Below are positions 33,598 through 42,218 of a stretch of 64,000 nt of DNA, one piece after another. This stretch comes from Streptomyces sp. HB132 (GTDB lineage Bacteria; Actinomycetota; Actinomycetes; Streptomycetales; Streptomycetaceae): NCBI RefSeq assembly GCF_016909575.1, contig NZ_JAFBGA010000014.1:62001-126000 (forward strand), written 5' to 3'. Every line of letters begins with the position of its first letter. Position 1 is the stretch's first letter. The notes below the pieces were generated by a model. It ran no database searches. It was given only the letters and a program-made list of their open reading frames with translations, and was not told the origin of the DNA. Position numbers and translations under genes: made by a program.

Positions 33598-33841
33598 GGC
33601 AAAACAATCACCCTAGTGCCAGAGGAGGATCTTTACGGAAGCCTGAGGCCCCGGAGCCTCGGCACGGGTACCAGACCCTCGTACCCCCGGGGCGGCCCGG
33701 TGAAAAGCCGGCCGGGCCGCCGGGAGCAGCCGACGTACGGCAGGATCTCGTCACCCGCCGTGTTCGTCTCATGAGTGACATCGTGTCTCGGAACGGCTTC
33801 CGCTCCTCCGGGCCTCACGCACCCACGCCCCTGCGAGCGCG
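33598..33841. other. Gap between Bax-inhibitor gene and bldA
   Basis: No gene. It contains the promoter region of the Bax-inhibitor gene and the 3' side of bldA. No CCA is encoded after the tRNA (discriminator A, then CGC). A hairpin-prone stretch (GAAGCCGTTCC region, 33790-33812) may end the bldA transcript. Confidence 0.4.
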
Positions 33842-33925
33842 TGCCCGGAGCCGGACTCGAACCGGCACGCCCCCGAGGAGGCAGCGAGGTTTAAGCTCGC
33901 CGTGTCTGCATTCCACCACCCGGGC
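33842..33925 (-). tRNA. bldA: tRNA-Leu(UAA), the bldA tRNA
   Basis: 84 bases without CCA. Acceptor arm GCCCGGG / TCCGGGC; discriminator A. Anticodon stem GCGAG / CTCGC with loop CTTAAAC, so the anticodon is TAA (33891-33893), reading the codon UUA. A long variable arm (GCCTCC and GGGGGC pair) makes it a class II tRNA, and the T-arm is GCCGG-TTCGAGT-CCGGC. In streptomycetes this is the only tRNA that reads UUA and is the bldA gene needed for aerial growth and antibiotic regulation. It matches what I recall of bldA, though I could not align it. A possible -10 box TAGGGT lies at 33956-33961, 31 bases before the mature 5' end. Confidence 0.95.
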
Positions 33926-34176
33926 GTGGGCGCGCGGCTCCGCGTTTGGCACATGACCCTATCCGTGGGTCTCCCTCGAACAGCGGAACATCCACTCGAT
34001 GTTGTCTTATTTTATTGATCGTGTGAGGGTCCGTCAGACACCTGCCACCGCATCAGCACAAGCCCTGCCCGGCCGAGGGGGACGAACCGCGGCAAACGGG
34101 AATGACGGAAACTCGACGCACCGGTACGGCCCCCCGCGCCATGGGTCGCGCCACCGCTCGCCAGGGCTCCGCCACC
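33926..34176. promoter_or_regulatory. Upstream region of bldA
   Basis: Contains the bldA promoter. A -10-like TAGGGT is at 33956-33961 on the minus strand; no convincing -35 lies at the right spacing. Further up is an unusually A+T-rich stretch (34000-34024) of the sort that could bind regulators. The gap also separates bldA from the end of the mannosidase operon, and I see no strong hairpin that would end that operon. Confidence 0.35.
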
Positions 34177-36582
34177 TCATCCGTCGACGGTGTCGTTGAC
34201 GCAGCGCAGGACGGGCCGTGAGCCCAGCGCCCCGGGGTCCTTCAACACCGCTCCCGTGACGTGGAAGGCGGCGCTCTCGCCGGGCAGCAGGGTGACGAGC
34301 ATGTCGTCGACCTCCGCCGCCGGATCCAGTCGGTCGGGGAAGAGCGCGAGGTCGCGCAGCAGCGTCCGCGCGGTCACCGTGACCCGGTAGCCGATCCCGG
34401 ATTCGTCACCCTGGGTGACCGCGACGTCGTACAGCGCCGGCGGCAGCGCGAGACGGGTGTCCTCCTCGTAGAACTCGACCGTCCGCAGCTCGCCCAGCTC
34501 CGCCACCAGCACCTCGCGGGTGCTCTCGTCCGGCTCGGCCACCGAGGGGGGCAGGGGCACCCGGGTGACCCCGCGGGCAGCGGTGCCCACCGCGACGGTC
34601 TCCTCGGCCAGGACGGCACCGTCCAGGGAGCGCCGGGTCAGCCGCAGCGTGCCCTCCCAGAGGCGGGGGGAGTCGTTCACCAGGTGCAGGGCGCCGTCCC
34701 GTACCGCCATGAGCCGGTCCGCGTACGCCCTGCGCAGGGCGTACCAGAGCGGCTTGCGGCGGCCGTCACCGTCCACCGCCGACCAGGACACGACCGGCCA
34801 GCAGTCGTTGAGCTGCCACACGATCGCGCCCGTGCAGTACGGGCCGTGCGAGCGGAAGTGGCGGATGCCGAAGGCGACCGCGCGGGCCTGGTTGAGCTGG
34901 GTGAGCCAGTGCCAGTCGTCGAAGGACGCGGGCTGCGGGAGATGGTCGCCCAGGCCGCGCAGCAGCTTCGCGTCGCCGTCCTCCGCCTTCTGGTGACGGG
35001 AGACCAGCGGGGCGTCCTGACGCAGCGGACCGCTGACGGCGCGGCGCAGGGTGGCATACGCGGGCGGGCCCTGGAAGCCGAACTCCGCCACGAAGCGGTG
35101 CGCGGTGTCGGCGTAGTGCGTGTAGTCGACCCGGTTCCACACGTCCCACAGGTGGACCGTGCCCAGGGCCGGGTCGTTCGGGGGCAGTTCCGGGGAACCG
35201 GAGTAGGGCGACCCCGGCCAGTAGGGACGGGTGGGGTCGGTCTCGGCGCACAGGGCGGGCAGGAGTTCGTGGTAGTAGCCGTGGCCCCAGGTGCGGCCCT
35301 CCAGCTTCTCCTGCCAGCCCCAGTCGGCGTGGCCCTCCAGGTTCTCGTTGTTGCCGCACCACAGCACCAGCGAGGGGTGCGGGGCGAGCCGGACGAGGTT
35401 CTCGCGGGCCTCCGCGGCCACCTCGTCGTACAGCGGCTGCTCCTCCGGGTAGGCGGCGCAGGCGAACGGGAAGTCCTGCCAGACCAGCAGCCCCTTCTCA
35501 TCGGCCAGCTCGTAGAAGTCGTCGCTCTCGTAGAGCCCGCCGCCCCAGACGCGGACCAGGTTGACGCCCGCGGCGACCGCCTGGTCGAGACGGTCGGAGA
35601 CCCGCTGCCGGGTGACCCGCGCCGGGAAGCAGTCGTCGGGGATCCAGTTCACCCCGCGTACGAAGACGGGCTCGTCGTTGACGGAGACGCGGAATGCCTC
35701 GCGCTCCAGGCCGACGCCCCGGAAGCCCGTCCTGCCGTTCCACGCGTCGTCGCCGAGGCGCACCGTGACGTCGTACAGCGGCTGCTCGCCGTGGCTGTGC
35801 GGCCACCACCGCGCGGCTCCGGGGACGGAGAGGGTGACGGCGCCGCGGTCCTGGCCGGCCGGGACGGTGAACACGGCGCGTTCCCCGGCCACCTCCACCG
35901 AAGCCTCCAGGGGCCCGCCCGCTGACCGGTCGGCATCGAGGGTCAGCGAGAGACGCGGCACCCCGTCCCCGTCGAGGTCGGCGAGGACCTTCACCTCGGC
36001 GATGCGGGGACCGGTCCAGGACTCCAGCGCGACCGGCCGCCAGATGCCGGAGGTGACCAGGGTCGGGCCCCAGTCCCAGCCGAAGTTGCAGGCCATCTTG
36101 CGGATGAAGGCGTACGGCTCGGTGTAGGCGCCGGGCCGGTCGCCGAGCTTGTCGCGGAGCGCCTCGGCGTAGGTGTAGGGGGCGGTGAAGCGCACGACGA
36201 GGGTGTTGGCGCCCTCGCGCAGGAGCGGCCGGACGGGGAAGCGGTGGCTGCGGTGCTGGTTGGCGGTGGAGCCGATCTCGGTGCCGTTGAGCAGGATCGT
36301 GGCGACGGTGTCGAGGCCGCCGAAGCACAGGTCGGTGAACTCGTGACCGTCGGCCGACCACACGAAGTCCGTGCGGTAGGTCCAGTCGGTGCGGCCGATC
36401 CAGCCGAGCCGGGTCTCGTTGTCGTCGAGGTAGGGGTCGTCGATCAGTCCGGCGGCCATCAGGTCGGTGTGTACACAGCCCGGCACGGAGGCCGGGACAC
36501 CGTCCGGGGGGAGCCCCACCGGCACGGGGCCGTCGGCGAGGAGCGTCCAGCCTTCGTGCACGGGCAGGTGGCGAGGGGTCAC
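34177..36582 (-). CDS. GH2-family beta-mannosidase
   Basis: 801 residues from a GTG at 36582 that overlaps the ATPase gene stop (GTGA). Domains: jelly-roll N-terminal domain, two immunoglobulin-like domains, and a TIM-barrel with catalytic acid/base Glu413 in LWCGNNENLEG and nucleophile Glu500 in FVAEFGFQGP, both in the beta-mannosidase arrangement (NEN not NE-in-beta-galactosidase context). No signal peptide, so it acts in the cytoplasm on imported oligosaccharides. It ends the five-gene Opp-like transporter operon, which gives manno-oligosaccharide use. Length is typical of actinobacterial GH2 mannosidases. Confidence 0.9.
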   Translation of the reverse strand: MTPRHLPVHEGWTLLADGPVPVGLPPDGVPASVPGCVHTDLMAAGLIDDPYLDDNETRLGWIGRTDWTYRTDFVWSADGHEFTDLCFGGLDTVATILLNGTEIGSTANQHRSHRFPVRPLLREGANTLVVRFTAPYTYAEALRDKLGDRPGAYTEPYAFIRKMACNFGWDWGPTLVTSGIWRPVALESWTGPRIAEVKVLADLDGDGVPRLSLTLDADRSAGGPLEASVEVAGERAVFTVPAGQDRGAVTLSVPGAARWWPHSHGEQPLYDVTVRLGDDAWNGRTGFRGVGLEREAFRVSVNDEPVFVRGVNWIPDDCFPARVTRQRVSDRLDQAVAAGVNLVRVWGGGLYESDDFYELADEKGLLVWQDFPFACAAYPEEQPLYDEVAAEARENLVRLAPHPSLVLWCGNNENLEGHADWGWQEKLEGRTWGHGYYHELLPALCAETDPTRPYWPGSPYSGSPELPPNDPALGTVHLWDVWNRVDYTHYADTAHRFVAEFGFQGPPAYATLRRAVSGPLRQDAPLVSRHQKAEDGDAKLLRGLGDHLPQPASFDDWHWLTQLNQARAVAFGIRHFRSHGPYCTGAIVWQLNDCWPVVSWSAVDGDGRRKPLWYALRRAYADRLMAVRDGALHLVNDSPRLWEGTLRLTRRSLDGAVLAEETVAVGTAARGVTRVPLPPSVAEPDESTREVLVAELGELRTVEFYEEDTRLALPPALYDVAVTQGDESGIGYRVTVTARTLLRDLALFPDRLDPAAEVDDMLVTLLPGESAAFHVTGAVLKDPGALGSRPVLRCVNDTVDG

Positions 36583-37472
36583 GCTGAGGTCCTTCCGCAG
36601 TCGGGCAGTCCGGCGCAGGCGACGAAGTGGTCGGGCTCGGTCTCGTACAGGTCGGTGTCCCGCGCGTCCCCCTCGTGGTAGGCGCAAGCCTCCACGGGTT
36701 CGGCGGACGTCCAGGGTTCGTTCAGCCGGGGCACCGCGGCCAGGAGCGTGCGGGTGTAGGGGTGGAGGGGGTTGCCGAAAACCTTCTGCGTGTCGCCGCG
36801 TTCGACGACACGGCCGTTCCGCAGCACCACCGTCTTCTCGGCGAGATAGGTGCCGAGCGAGAGGTCGTGGGTGATGTAGAGGACGCCGAGGCCGCGTTCC
36901 TTGAGACCGGCGAGGAGGTTGAGCACGTCGATGCGGGTGGAGGCGTCGAGCATGCTGGTGATCTCGTCGGCCACCAGGAAGCGCAGGTCGAGCAGGAGGG
37001 CGCGGGCGATGAGCAGGCGCTGGAGCTGTCCACCGCTGAGCTGGTGCGGGTAGCGGCCGAGCACCTGCCCGGGGTCCAGGCGTACGTCGCGCACAGCCTT
37101 CTCCACGCGCCCGGCCCACTCCTTGTCGGAGACGCCCGGGTGGTAGCCGCGGCGCACCAGCGCGAAGACGCGGTCGGCCTTGAAGACGGGGTTGTAGCAG
37201 CTGAAGGGGTCCTGGAAGACGCCCTGGACGCGGCGGTAGAAGTCCTTGCCGGGCCGGACCTGTTCGCCGTCCAGGGTGAGGCTGCCGGAGCTGACCTGGG
37301 TCAGGCCCAGCACCATGCGGCCGATGGTGGACTTGCCGCTGCCGCTCTCGCCGATGAGGGAGACCAGTTCGCCGGGCGCCGCCTCGAAGGACACCTGGTT
37401 CACCGCGGTGACGGAGCCGCCGCCGAAGGCGCCGGCCCTGAAGGTCTTGGTGACACGGTCGAGGGTCAGCAT
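36579..37472 (-). CDS. Opp-type ABC transporter ATP-binding protein (OppF/DppF-like)
   Basis: 297 residues. Walker A GESGSGKSTIGR, Q-loop in VFQDPFSCYNP, signature LSGGQLQRLLIARALL, Walker B LLDLRFLVADEITSMLD and H-loop THDLSL. C-terminal cysteine-containing segment (ACAGLPDCG) as in the Dpp/Opp group. Pairs with the ATPase just upstream. TGATG at the junction means the start and the previous stop share one base. It energises the membrane pair OppB/OppC. It probably imports manno-oligosaccharides rather than peptides, given the attached beta-mannosidase; the sequence class itself is peptide-type. Confidence 0.93.
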   Translation of the reverse strand: MLTLDRVTKTFRAGAFGGGSVTAVNQVSFEAAPGELVSLIGESGSGKSTIGRMVLGLTQVSSGSLTLDGEQVRPGKDFYRRVQGVFQDPFSCYNPVFKADRVFALVRRGYHPGVSDKEWAGRVEKAVRDVRLDPGQVLGRYPHQLSGGQLQRLLIARALLLDLRFLVADEITSMLDASTRIDVLNLLAGLKERGLGVLYITHDLSLGTYLAEKTVVLRNGRVVERGDTQKVFGNPLHPYTRTLLAAVPRLNEPWTSAEPVEACAYHEGDARDTDLYETEPDHFVACAGLPDCGRTSA

Positions 37473-38416
37473 CAGGCCGCCTTCCAGCATGCGACGGTGT
37501 GGCGGGGGGCTATCTCGACGACCGGCGGTTCCTCGGCGCACCGGGCGTCGGCGAGGGGACAGCGGTCGCGGAAGCGGCAGCCGGCCGGTGGATTCAGCAG
37601 GGAGGGTGGGGAGCCCTCGATGCCGCTGAGCGGCTTGTCCTTGTAGCGGGCGCCCACCTGGGGCAGCGAGCCGATCAGCATCTTGGTGTACGGGTGGCGG
37701 GGCCCGTTCGTCAGGACCTTCGTGGGGGCCTTCTCGGCGAGCTTGCCGGCGTACATCACCATGATCGAGTCGGCGATGTGCGAGGTGAGCCCGAGGTCAT
37801 GGGTCACGAAGATCATGCTGGTGACCAGGCCCTTGTCGCGGAGCCCCGTGAGGGCGCCCACGACGGCCTGCTGGTTGGAGACGTCCAGTGCCGACGTGAC
37901 CTCGTCGGCGATGAGGACGGACGGGTCGAGCAGCGTGGAGATCACCATGACGGTGCGCTGCTTCATGCCGCCGGACAGCTCGATCGGGTAGCGGTCCAGG
38001 ACGCCGGGCTCCAGGCCGACCAGTGCGAGCCGCCGGTGGAGTTCGTCCGTGTCGACGGTGACGCCGCGCGAGGCGAGTAGCTCGCGGATCATGCGTCCGA
38101 AACGGCGGGTCGGGTTGAGCGCACTCATCGAGTACTGGGGGACGAGCGAGATCTTGTGGAAACGGTAGGCGTTCATCGCCCGGTCGTCGGACAGCGGCAG
38201 GTCGTCGCCGTCCAGCGTCACGGTGCCGCCGACGTGCCGCATCCGGCCGTCGAGGCGGATGAGGGACTTGCCCAGGGTGGTCTTGCCGCAGCCGGACTCG
38301 CCCGCCAGGCCCAGGATCTCGCCGTCCGCCAGGTCGAAGCCGACGCCGTCCAGGGCCCGGACCTCGCCGCGCAGCGTGCGGTAGTGGACCCGCAGGTCGT
38401 TGACGGTCAGGGTCAT
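37472..38416 (-). CDS. Opp-type ABC transporter ATP-binding protein (OppD/DppD-like)
   Basis: 314 residues. Walker A GESGCGKTTLGKSL, signature ELSGGMKQRTVMVISTLLDPSVLIADEVTSALD (partly quoted) and H-loop TVTHDL-like IFVTHDLGL. The C-terminal Cys-rich iron-sulfur-type motif, CRFRDRCPLADARCAEEPP, is typical of OppD/F (oligopeptide ABC C-terminal domain). It starts four bases after the OppC stop and shares a base with OppF at the other end, so the four transporter genes are tightly coupled. Confidence 0.93.
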   Translation of the reverse strand: MTLTVNDLRVHYRTLRGEVRALDGVGFDLADGEILGLAGESGCGKTTLGKSLIRLDGRMRHVGGTVTLDGDDLPLSDDRAMNAYRFHKISLVPQYSMSALNPTRRFGRMIRELLASRGVTVDTDELHRRLALVGLEPGVLDRYPIELSGGMKQRTVMVISTLLDPSVLIADEVTSALDVSNQQAVVGALTGLRDKGLVTSMIFVTHDLGLTSHIADSIMVMYAGKLAEKAPTKVLTNGPRHPYTKMLIGSLPQVGARYKDKPLSGIEGSPPSLLNPPAGCRFRDRCPLADARCAEEPPVVEIAPRHTVACWKAA

Positions 38417-38420
38417 GCGC

Positions 38421-39311
38421 TCACGACTCCCTCAGCTTCGGGTTGAAGACCTCGTCGAGGCCCACGTTGGCGACGTAGAGCGCGCCGACGATCGCGGTGA
38501 TCCCGGCGCCAGGGGGGACGAACCACCACCACATGCCGAGTTGGAGCGCGCTCCACTGCTGCGCGCTCTGCAGCATCAGGCCGAGCGAGACGCCCTCGGT
38601 CGGGCCGAGACCGATGAAGTCCAGCGACGAGGCGATCAGGATGGACCCGCCGAAGAGCAGGATGAACGTCATGAAGAGGTACGAACTCATGTTGGGCGCG
38701 ATCTCGCGGAAGACGATCCGCCAGGTGCCGCTCCCGCTGAGCCGGGCCAGGTCCACGAACTCCCGGGTGCGCAGCGAGAACGTCTGCGCCCTGATCGCCC
38801 GCGCCGCCCAGGGCCACGAGGTCAGGCCGATGAAAAGACCCTGCACGGCGACGCTGCGCACCCCCATGTAGGCGTTGATGATCAGCAGGACGGCGAGGGC
38901 GGGGATCACCAGGACGACGTTGGTGAGCATGTTGAGGATCTCGTCGACGACTCCGCCCCGGTAGCCGGCGAGGAAGCCGACGACCATGGCGATGACGGCG
39001 GCGATGGCTCCGCCGACGACGCCCACCAGGAAGGTGGCGCGCAGCCCGTGTACGAACTGCGCGTACACGTCCTGCCCGAAGGTCGTGGTCCCCATCCAGT
39101 ACGTGCCGTCCGGCGCGGACGCCTGCGGGCCCACGTATTCGTTGGGGTTGCCGTTGTCGAGCAGCATCGGGCCTACGACGCCGACCGCCAGCAGGATCGC
39201 GACCAGGGTCACGCCGATGATCAGCTTGGGGTTGCGCACCGCGTAGTGCAGCGACTCGCGGCCCGCTCGGGCCACGGGCGCCTCGGGTGCCGCGTCCGGC
39301 AGTGTGCTCAT
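38421..39311 (-). CDS. Opp-type ABC transporter permease (OppC/DppC-like)
   Basis: 296 residues. An N-terminal helix, a short basic segment, then five more helices. The EAA loop that contacts the ATPases is visible as EFVDLARLSGSGTWRIVFREIAPNMSSYL. It pairs with OppB, overlapping its stop by four bases (ATGA). Substrate specificity is not readable from the permease; the operon context suggests oligosaccharides. Confidence 0.92.
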   Translation of the reverse strand: MSTLPDAAPEAPVARAGRESLHYAVRNPKLIIGVTLVAILLAVGVVGPMLLDNGNPNEYVGPQASAPDGTYWMGTTTFGQDVYAQFVHGLRATFLVGVVGGAIAAVIAMVVGFLAGYRGGVVDEILNMLTNVVLVIPALAVLLIINAYMGVRSVAVQGLFIGLTSWPWAARAIRAQTFSLRTREFVDLARLSGSGTWRIVFREIAPNMSSYLFMTFILLFGGSILIASSLDFIGLGPTEGVSLGLMLQSAQQWSALQLGMWWWFVPPGAGITAIVGALYVANVGLDEVFNPKLRES

Positions 39312-40303
39312 GACGTGCCTCCTGCCATGCCCGTACGGGTGCGGGGATCGACGACGACGTACACGATGTCGATGAGGAAGTTGGCGATCAGTACGCCGAT
39401 GACGATGAACAGGAACGCCCCCTGGAGCAGGAAGAAGTCCTGGTTCTGGATCGCGGCCAGGATCAGTGAGCCGAGCCCCGGATAGGCGAAGACGATCTCG
39501 GTGACGAGCGCTCCGGCGACCAGCACCCCCAACTGGAGGGCGAGGCCGGTGATCTGGGGCAGGACCGCGTTGCGGAACGCGTAGCGGCGGATGAGGCGCT
39601 GCGGTGCGCCGAGGGCGGAGAGATAGGAGGAGTAGTCGGACTCCAGCTCATAGATGATCATGTTGCGCATGCCGATGGCCCAGCCTCCGAGGGCGACCAG
39701 GAACAGCGAGAGGAACGGCAGCACCCAGTGGTGCAGCGCGTCCAGCGCGAAGTCGGCGCTCCAGCCGGGCTGGATGTCCAGGCTGTAGCCCCCCGATATG
39801 GGGAACCAGCCGGCCTTGGCACCCAGCGCCCAGGCGAGGATGACGGCGATCCACATGTAGGGCATGGCGGTCAGCAGATAGCCGGCCGGCAGCACGGTGT
39901 TGTCGAGGACCTTGCGGCGGGCTGACAGCGCACCGATCCAGTTGCCGACGAACCAGCTGAGCAGGACGGCCGGGATCATCAGCCCGAGCGTGTACGGGAG
40001 CGCGCCGAGCAGGACGTCGCCGACGGGCGTGGGGAAGACGAAGATGGAGATCCCGAAATCGCCCTGGAGCAGCGCGCCCCAGAAGTGCCCGTACTGCTGC
40101 CACAGGGGTTCGTCGAAGCCGAACAGGTCGTTGTAGTAGGTGCGCATCGCCTCGGCGGCCTCCGGCTGGGAGACCCGGGCACGGGCGACCATGGCGGAGA
40201 CGGGGTCACCGGGCATGAAACGCGGGATCATCCAGTTGACGGTGACGGCGACGACGAAGGTCAGTGCGTAGACGACGAGTTTGCGGGCGAAATAGCGGCG
40301 CAA
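39308..40303 (-). CDS. Opp-type ABC transporter permease (OppB/DppB-like)
   Basis: 331 residues from a TTG at 40303 with AGGGGAG five bases upstream; the longer reading back to 40360 starts inside the intercistronic hairpin and lacks a ribosome site. Six membrane helices; the permease start LRRYFARKLVVYALTFVVAVTVNWMIPRFMPGDP (two parts) and the EAA loop SYLSALGAPQRLIRRYAFRNAVLPQIT are of the OppB type. It is the first permease gene after the hairpin behind the binding protein. Confidence 0.92.
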   Translation of the reverse strand: MRRYFARKLVVYALTFVVAVTVNWMIPRFMPGDPVSAMVARARVSQPEAAEAMRTYYNDLFGFDEPLWQQYGHFWGALLQGDFGISIFVFPTPVGDVLLGALPYTLGLMIPAVLLSWFVGNWIGALSARRKVLDNTVLPAGYLLTAMPYMWIAVILAWALGAKAGWFPISGGYSLDIQPGWSADFALDALHHWVLPFLSLFLVALGGWAIGMRNMIIYELESDYSSYLSALGAPQRLIRRYAFRNAVLPQITGLALQLGVLVAGALVTEIVFAYPGLGSLILAAIQNQDFFLLQGAFLFIVIGVLIANFLIDIVYVVVDPRTRTGMAGGTS

Positions 40304-40323
40304 GGGTGCTCCCCTGGTGGAGA

Positions 40324-40368
40324 GCCCCGCCGTGCGCGCACGGTCAGGTGGTGCGCGCACGGCGGGGC
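40324..40368 (-). terminator. Strong hairpin between binding-protein and OppB genes
   Basis: Perfect 17-bp inverted repeat (40324-40340 and 40352-40368, starting GCCCCGCCGTGCG) with an 11-base loop. It lies in the 84-base gap between the stop of the solute-binding protein gene and the OppB start. Such hairpins act as partial terminators or mRNA-stabilisers that raise binding-protein levels over the permeases. Confidence 0.7.
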
Positions 40369-40387
40369 GGTCATGGAGTCGGCGGCG

Positions 40388-42121
40388 TCACTTGGCGGGC
40401 TTCAGCTGCGTGAGCGTCTCGAAGCCGCCCATCTCCAGCCAGTTGCGCCACAGGGCGGGTGCCGTCTTCGGGGCTCCGGGGGCGCTCGACGGCCAGTTCG
40501 TCCAGGTGCCGGAGGTGGACTGCGACCAGAGGCCGTTGTACCAGAGCGGGATGATGGGCATCTCGGTCAGCTGGATGTCCTGGATCTTCGAGACGGCGGC
40601 CTTCATGCCCGCGGTGTCGTCGGTCCTGACCCCGCCGAGTTCCTGCACCAGCTTCCATGCCTCCTCGTTCTCGTAGCGCCCGAAGTTCACCGTGTTCTGC
40701 TGCTTCTGGACCGGCAGCTGGAACATGTACTCGTAGTACGTCCACGGGGTGTTGGACAGCTGGCGCTCGTTGTTGATGACGAGGTCGAACTCACCCTTGC
40801 CGCGCTGCTCGCCCAGGGCGTTCTGGTCCGGGAACTCGGTGCTGACCTTGATGCCCGCGTCCTTGGCCCCGGCGGCGATGACCTTGGCCGCTTCCATCCA
40901 GTCGGTCCAGCCCGAGGGCACGGCAAGCTTCAGGGCGAGGGCGGAGCCGTCCTTGTTCTCGACGAAGCCGTCGCCGTCCTTGTCCACGTAACCGGCGTCC
41001 GCGAGCTCCTTCTTCGCCGCGGCGGCGTCGTGCGTGAAGCCCTTCTCCTCGATGAGGGCCTTGTCGTCGAACTGCTCCCACTGCGGCAGCAGACCGGACG
41101 GGGAGGCCGGCTTGACCAGGTCGCCGTACACGCCCTTGACGATCTTGCCGGTGTCGACGGACGCGGCGAGGGCCCGGCGGAAGGCGGCGTCGTCCATCGG
41201 CTTCCTGGTGGTGTTGGGCACCAGCCAGGCGGTGTTGGCCGAGAGCATGTAGGGGGCCTCGTCGTAGTACGACACGACCTTCTTGCTCTTGATCAGCGAG
41301 GACGCGCCGGGCAGGAAGTTGTTGCTGAGGTCCAGCTGGCCCTGGCCCAGCTGGCCGATGACCACTTCGTTGCTCGGGTTGGAGACGTCGACGATGTAGC
41401 GGGGGGCCGGCGTCATGCCGAGTGCCTTCGTTCCCCACCAGTCGTCGCGCCGCTCCCAGACGACCCGGTCCTGGGACTTGCTCTTCAGCTTGTACGCTCC
41501 GGTGCCGACCGGCTTGTCGTTGACGCCGTTGAGGACGTCCTCGTCGGTGCGCGAGCCCCAGACGTGCTCGGGGACGATCGGCTGGCCGTAGAGGATGTAG
41601 TCCCACTCCTGGTAGCGGGCCTCCTCGAAGGTGAAGCGGACCGTGGTGTCGTCCACCGCCTTCGCGTCGGAGAGCCAGCTCCACAGCGAGTGGAAGGCGG
41701 AGGCCTCGATCTTGCCGAGACCGTAGGAGTACGCCACGTCCTTGGCGGTCAGCGGCTTGCCGTCGGCCCAGGTGATGCCCTGGCGCAGCTTCAGCTCGTA
41801 CGTCTTGTCATCGGTCCAGCTGCCCGACTCCGCGAGCCAGGGAGTCAGCTCGCCCTCGTTCGGATCGAAGTGGAACAGGGTCTCGTAGACCAGGCCCTTG
41901 GTGCCGGTCGCGTGGTCCCAGTTGCGCAGCGGGTTGTAGTTGGCCGGAGGCCCCCACTGGGTGCCGGTCGTGTAGAGCGTCTCGTTGCGCGGCAGCGATC
42001 CGCCCTTGCCGGCCGGGCCGCCGGTGCCGCCCGTCCCGGAGCCGCCCCCCGTGCACGCGGTCGCGGCGAGTGTGAACACGGCGAGAGCGGTCGTGACCCG
42101 CAGCCGGGTACGCGTACCCAT
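40388..42121 (-). CDS. Solute-binding lipoprotein, family 5 (DppA/OppA-like)
   Basis: 577 residues. A lipoprotein signal peptide with lipobox LAATAC (Cys23) is followed by a Gly/Ser-rich linker and the SBP_bac_5 domain. It is annotated in general as peptide- or nickel-binding, but family 5 proteins also bind oligosaccharides, and here the operon ends with a beta-mannosidase. Domain markers include the hinge segment FDPNEGELTPWLAESGSWTDD and WADGKPLTAKDV. AAGGAGGG stands six bases before the ATG. The promoter TTGACT-N17-TACCTT is 63 bases upstream. Confidence 0.92.
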   Translation of the reverse strand: MGTRTRLRVTTALAVFTLAATACTGGGSGTGGTGGPAGKGGSLPRNETLYTTGTQWGPPANYNPLRNWDHATGTKGLVYETLFHFDPNEGELTPWLAESGSWTDDKTYELKLRQGITWADGKPLTAKDVAYSYGLGKIEASAFHSLWSWLSDAKAVDDTTVRFTFEEARYQEWDYILYGQPIVPEHVWGSRTDEDVLNGVNDKPVGTGAYKLKSKSQDRVVWERRDDWWGTKALGMTPAPRYIVDVSNPSNEVVIGQLGQGQLDLSNNFLPGASSLIKSKKVVSYYDEAPYMLSANTAWLVPNTTRKPMDDAAFRRALAASVDTGKIVKGVYGDLVKPASPSGLLPQWEQFDDKALIEEKGFTHDAAAAKKELADAGYVDKDGDGFVENKDGSALALKLAVPSGWTDWMEAAKVIAAGAKDAGIKVSTEFPDQNALGEQRGKGEFDLVINNERQLSNTPWTYYEYMFQLPVQKQQNTVNFGRYENEEAWKLVQELGGVRTDDTAGMKAAVSKIQDIQLTEMPIIPLWYNGLWSQSTSGTWTNWPSSAPGAPKTAPALWRNWLEMGGFETLTQLKPAK

Positions 42122-42163
42122 AGCCCCTCCTTTTCCCCGCCGTCCCTGCCGAGCGGAGTTACT

Positions 42164-42174
42164 GAACCGGGTAA
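42164..42174. promoter_or_regulatory. Operator candidate GAACCGGGTAA beside the transporter start
   Basis: An 11-base element differing in one position from GAACCGGTTAA at 42323-42333. It lies just downstream of the likely transcription start of the binding-protein gene. A LacI-type repressor bound here would block transcription. See the matching element upstream of the regulator. Confidence 0.5.
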
Positions 42175-42183
42175 GTGCCCGTG

Positions 42184-42212
42184 AAGGTATGGGCGCCTCC
42201 GGGTGAAGTCAA
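42184..42212 (-). promoter_or_regulatory. Promoter of the binding-protein/transporter operon
   Basis: On the minus strand TTGACT (42207-42212), a 17-base spacer and TACCTT (42184-42189) make a good vegetative promoter. The CebR-like palindrome at 42219-42230 sits six bases above the -35. Confidence 0.7.
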
Positions 42213-42218
42213 GAGAGC

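Noticed and set aside
36583..37119. Extension of the beta-mannosidase frame into the ATPase gene
   Set aside because: Antisense-free but out of frame with the OppF gene, which has full Walker motifs; the mannosidase begins at the GTG overlapping the OppF stop.
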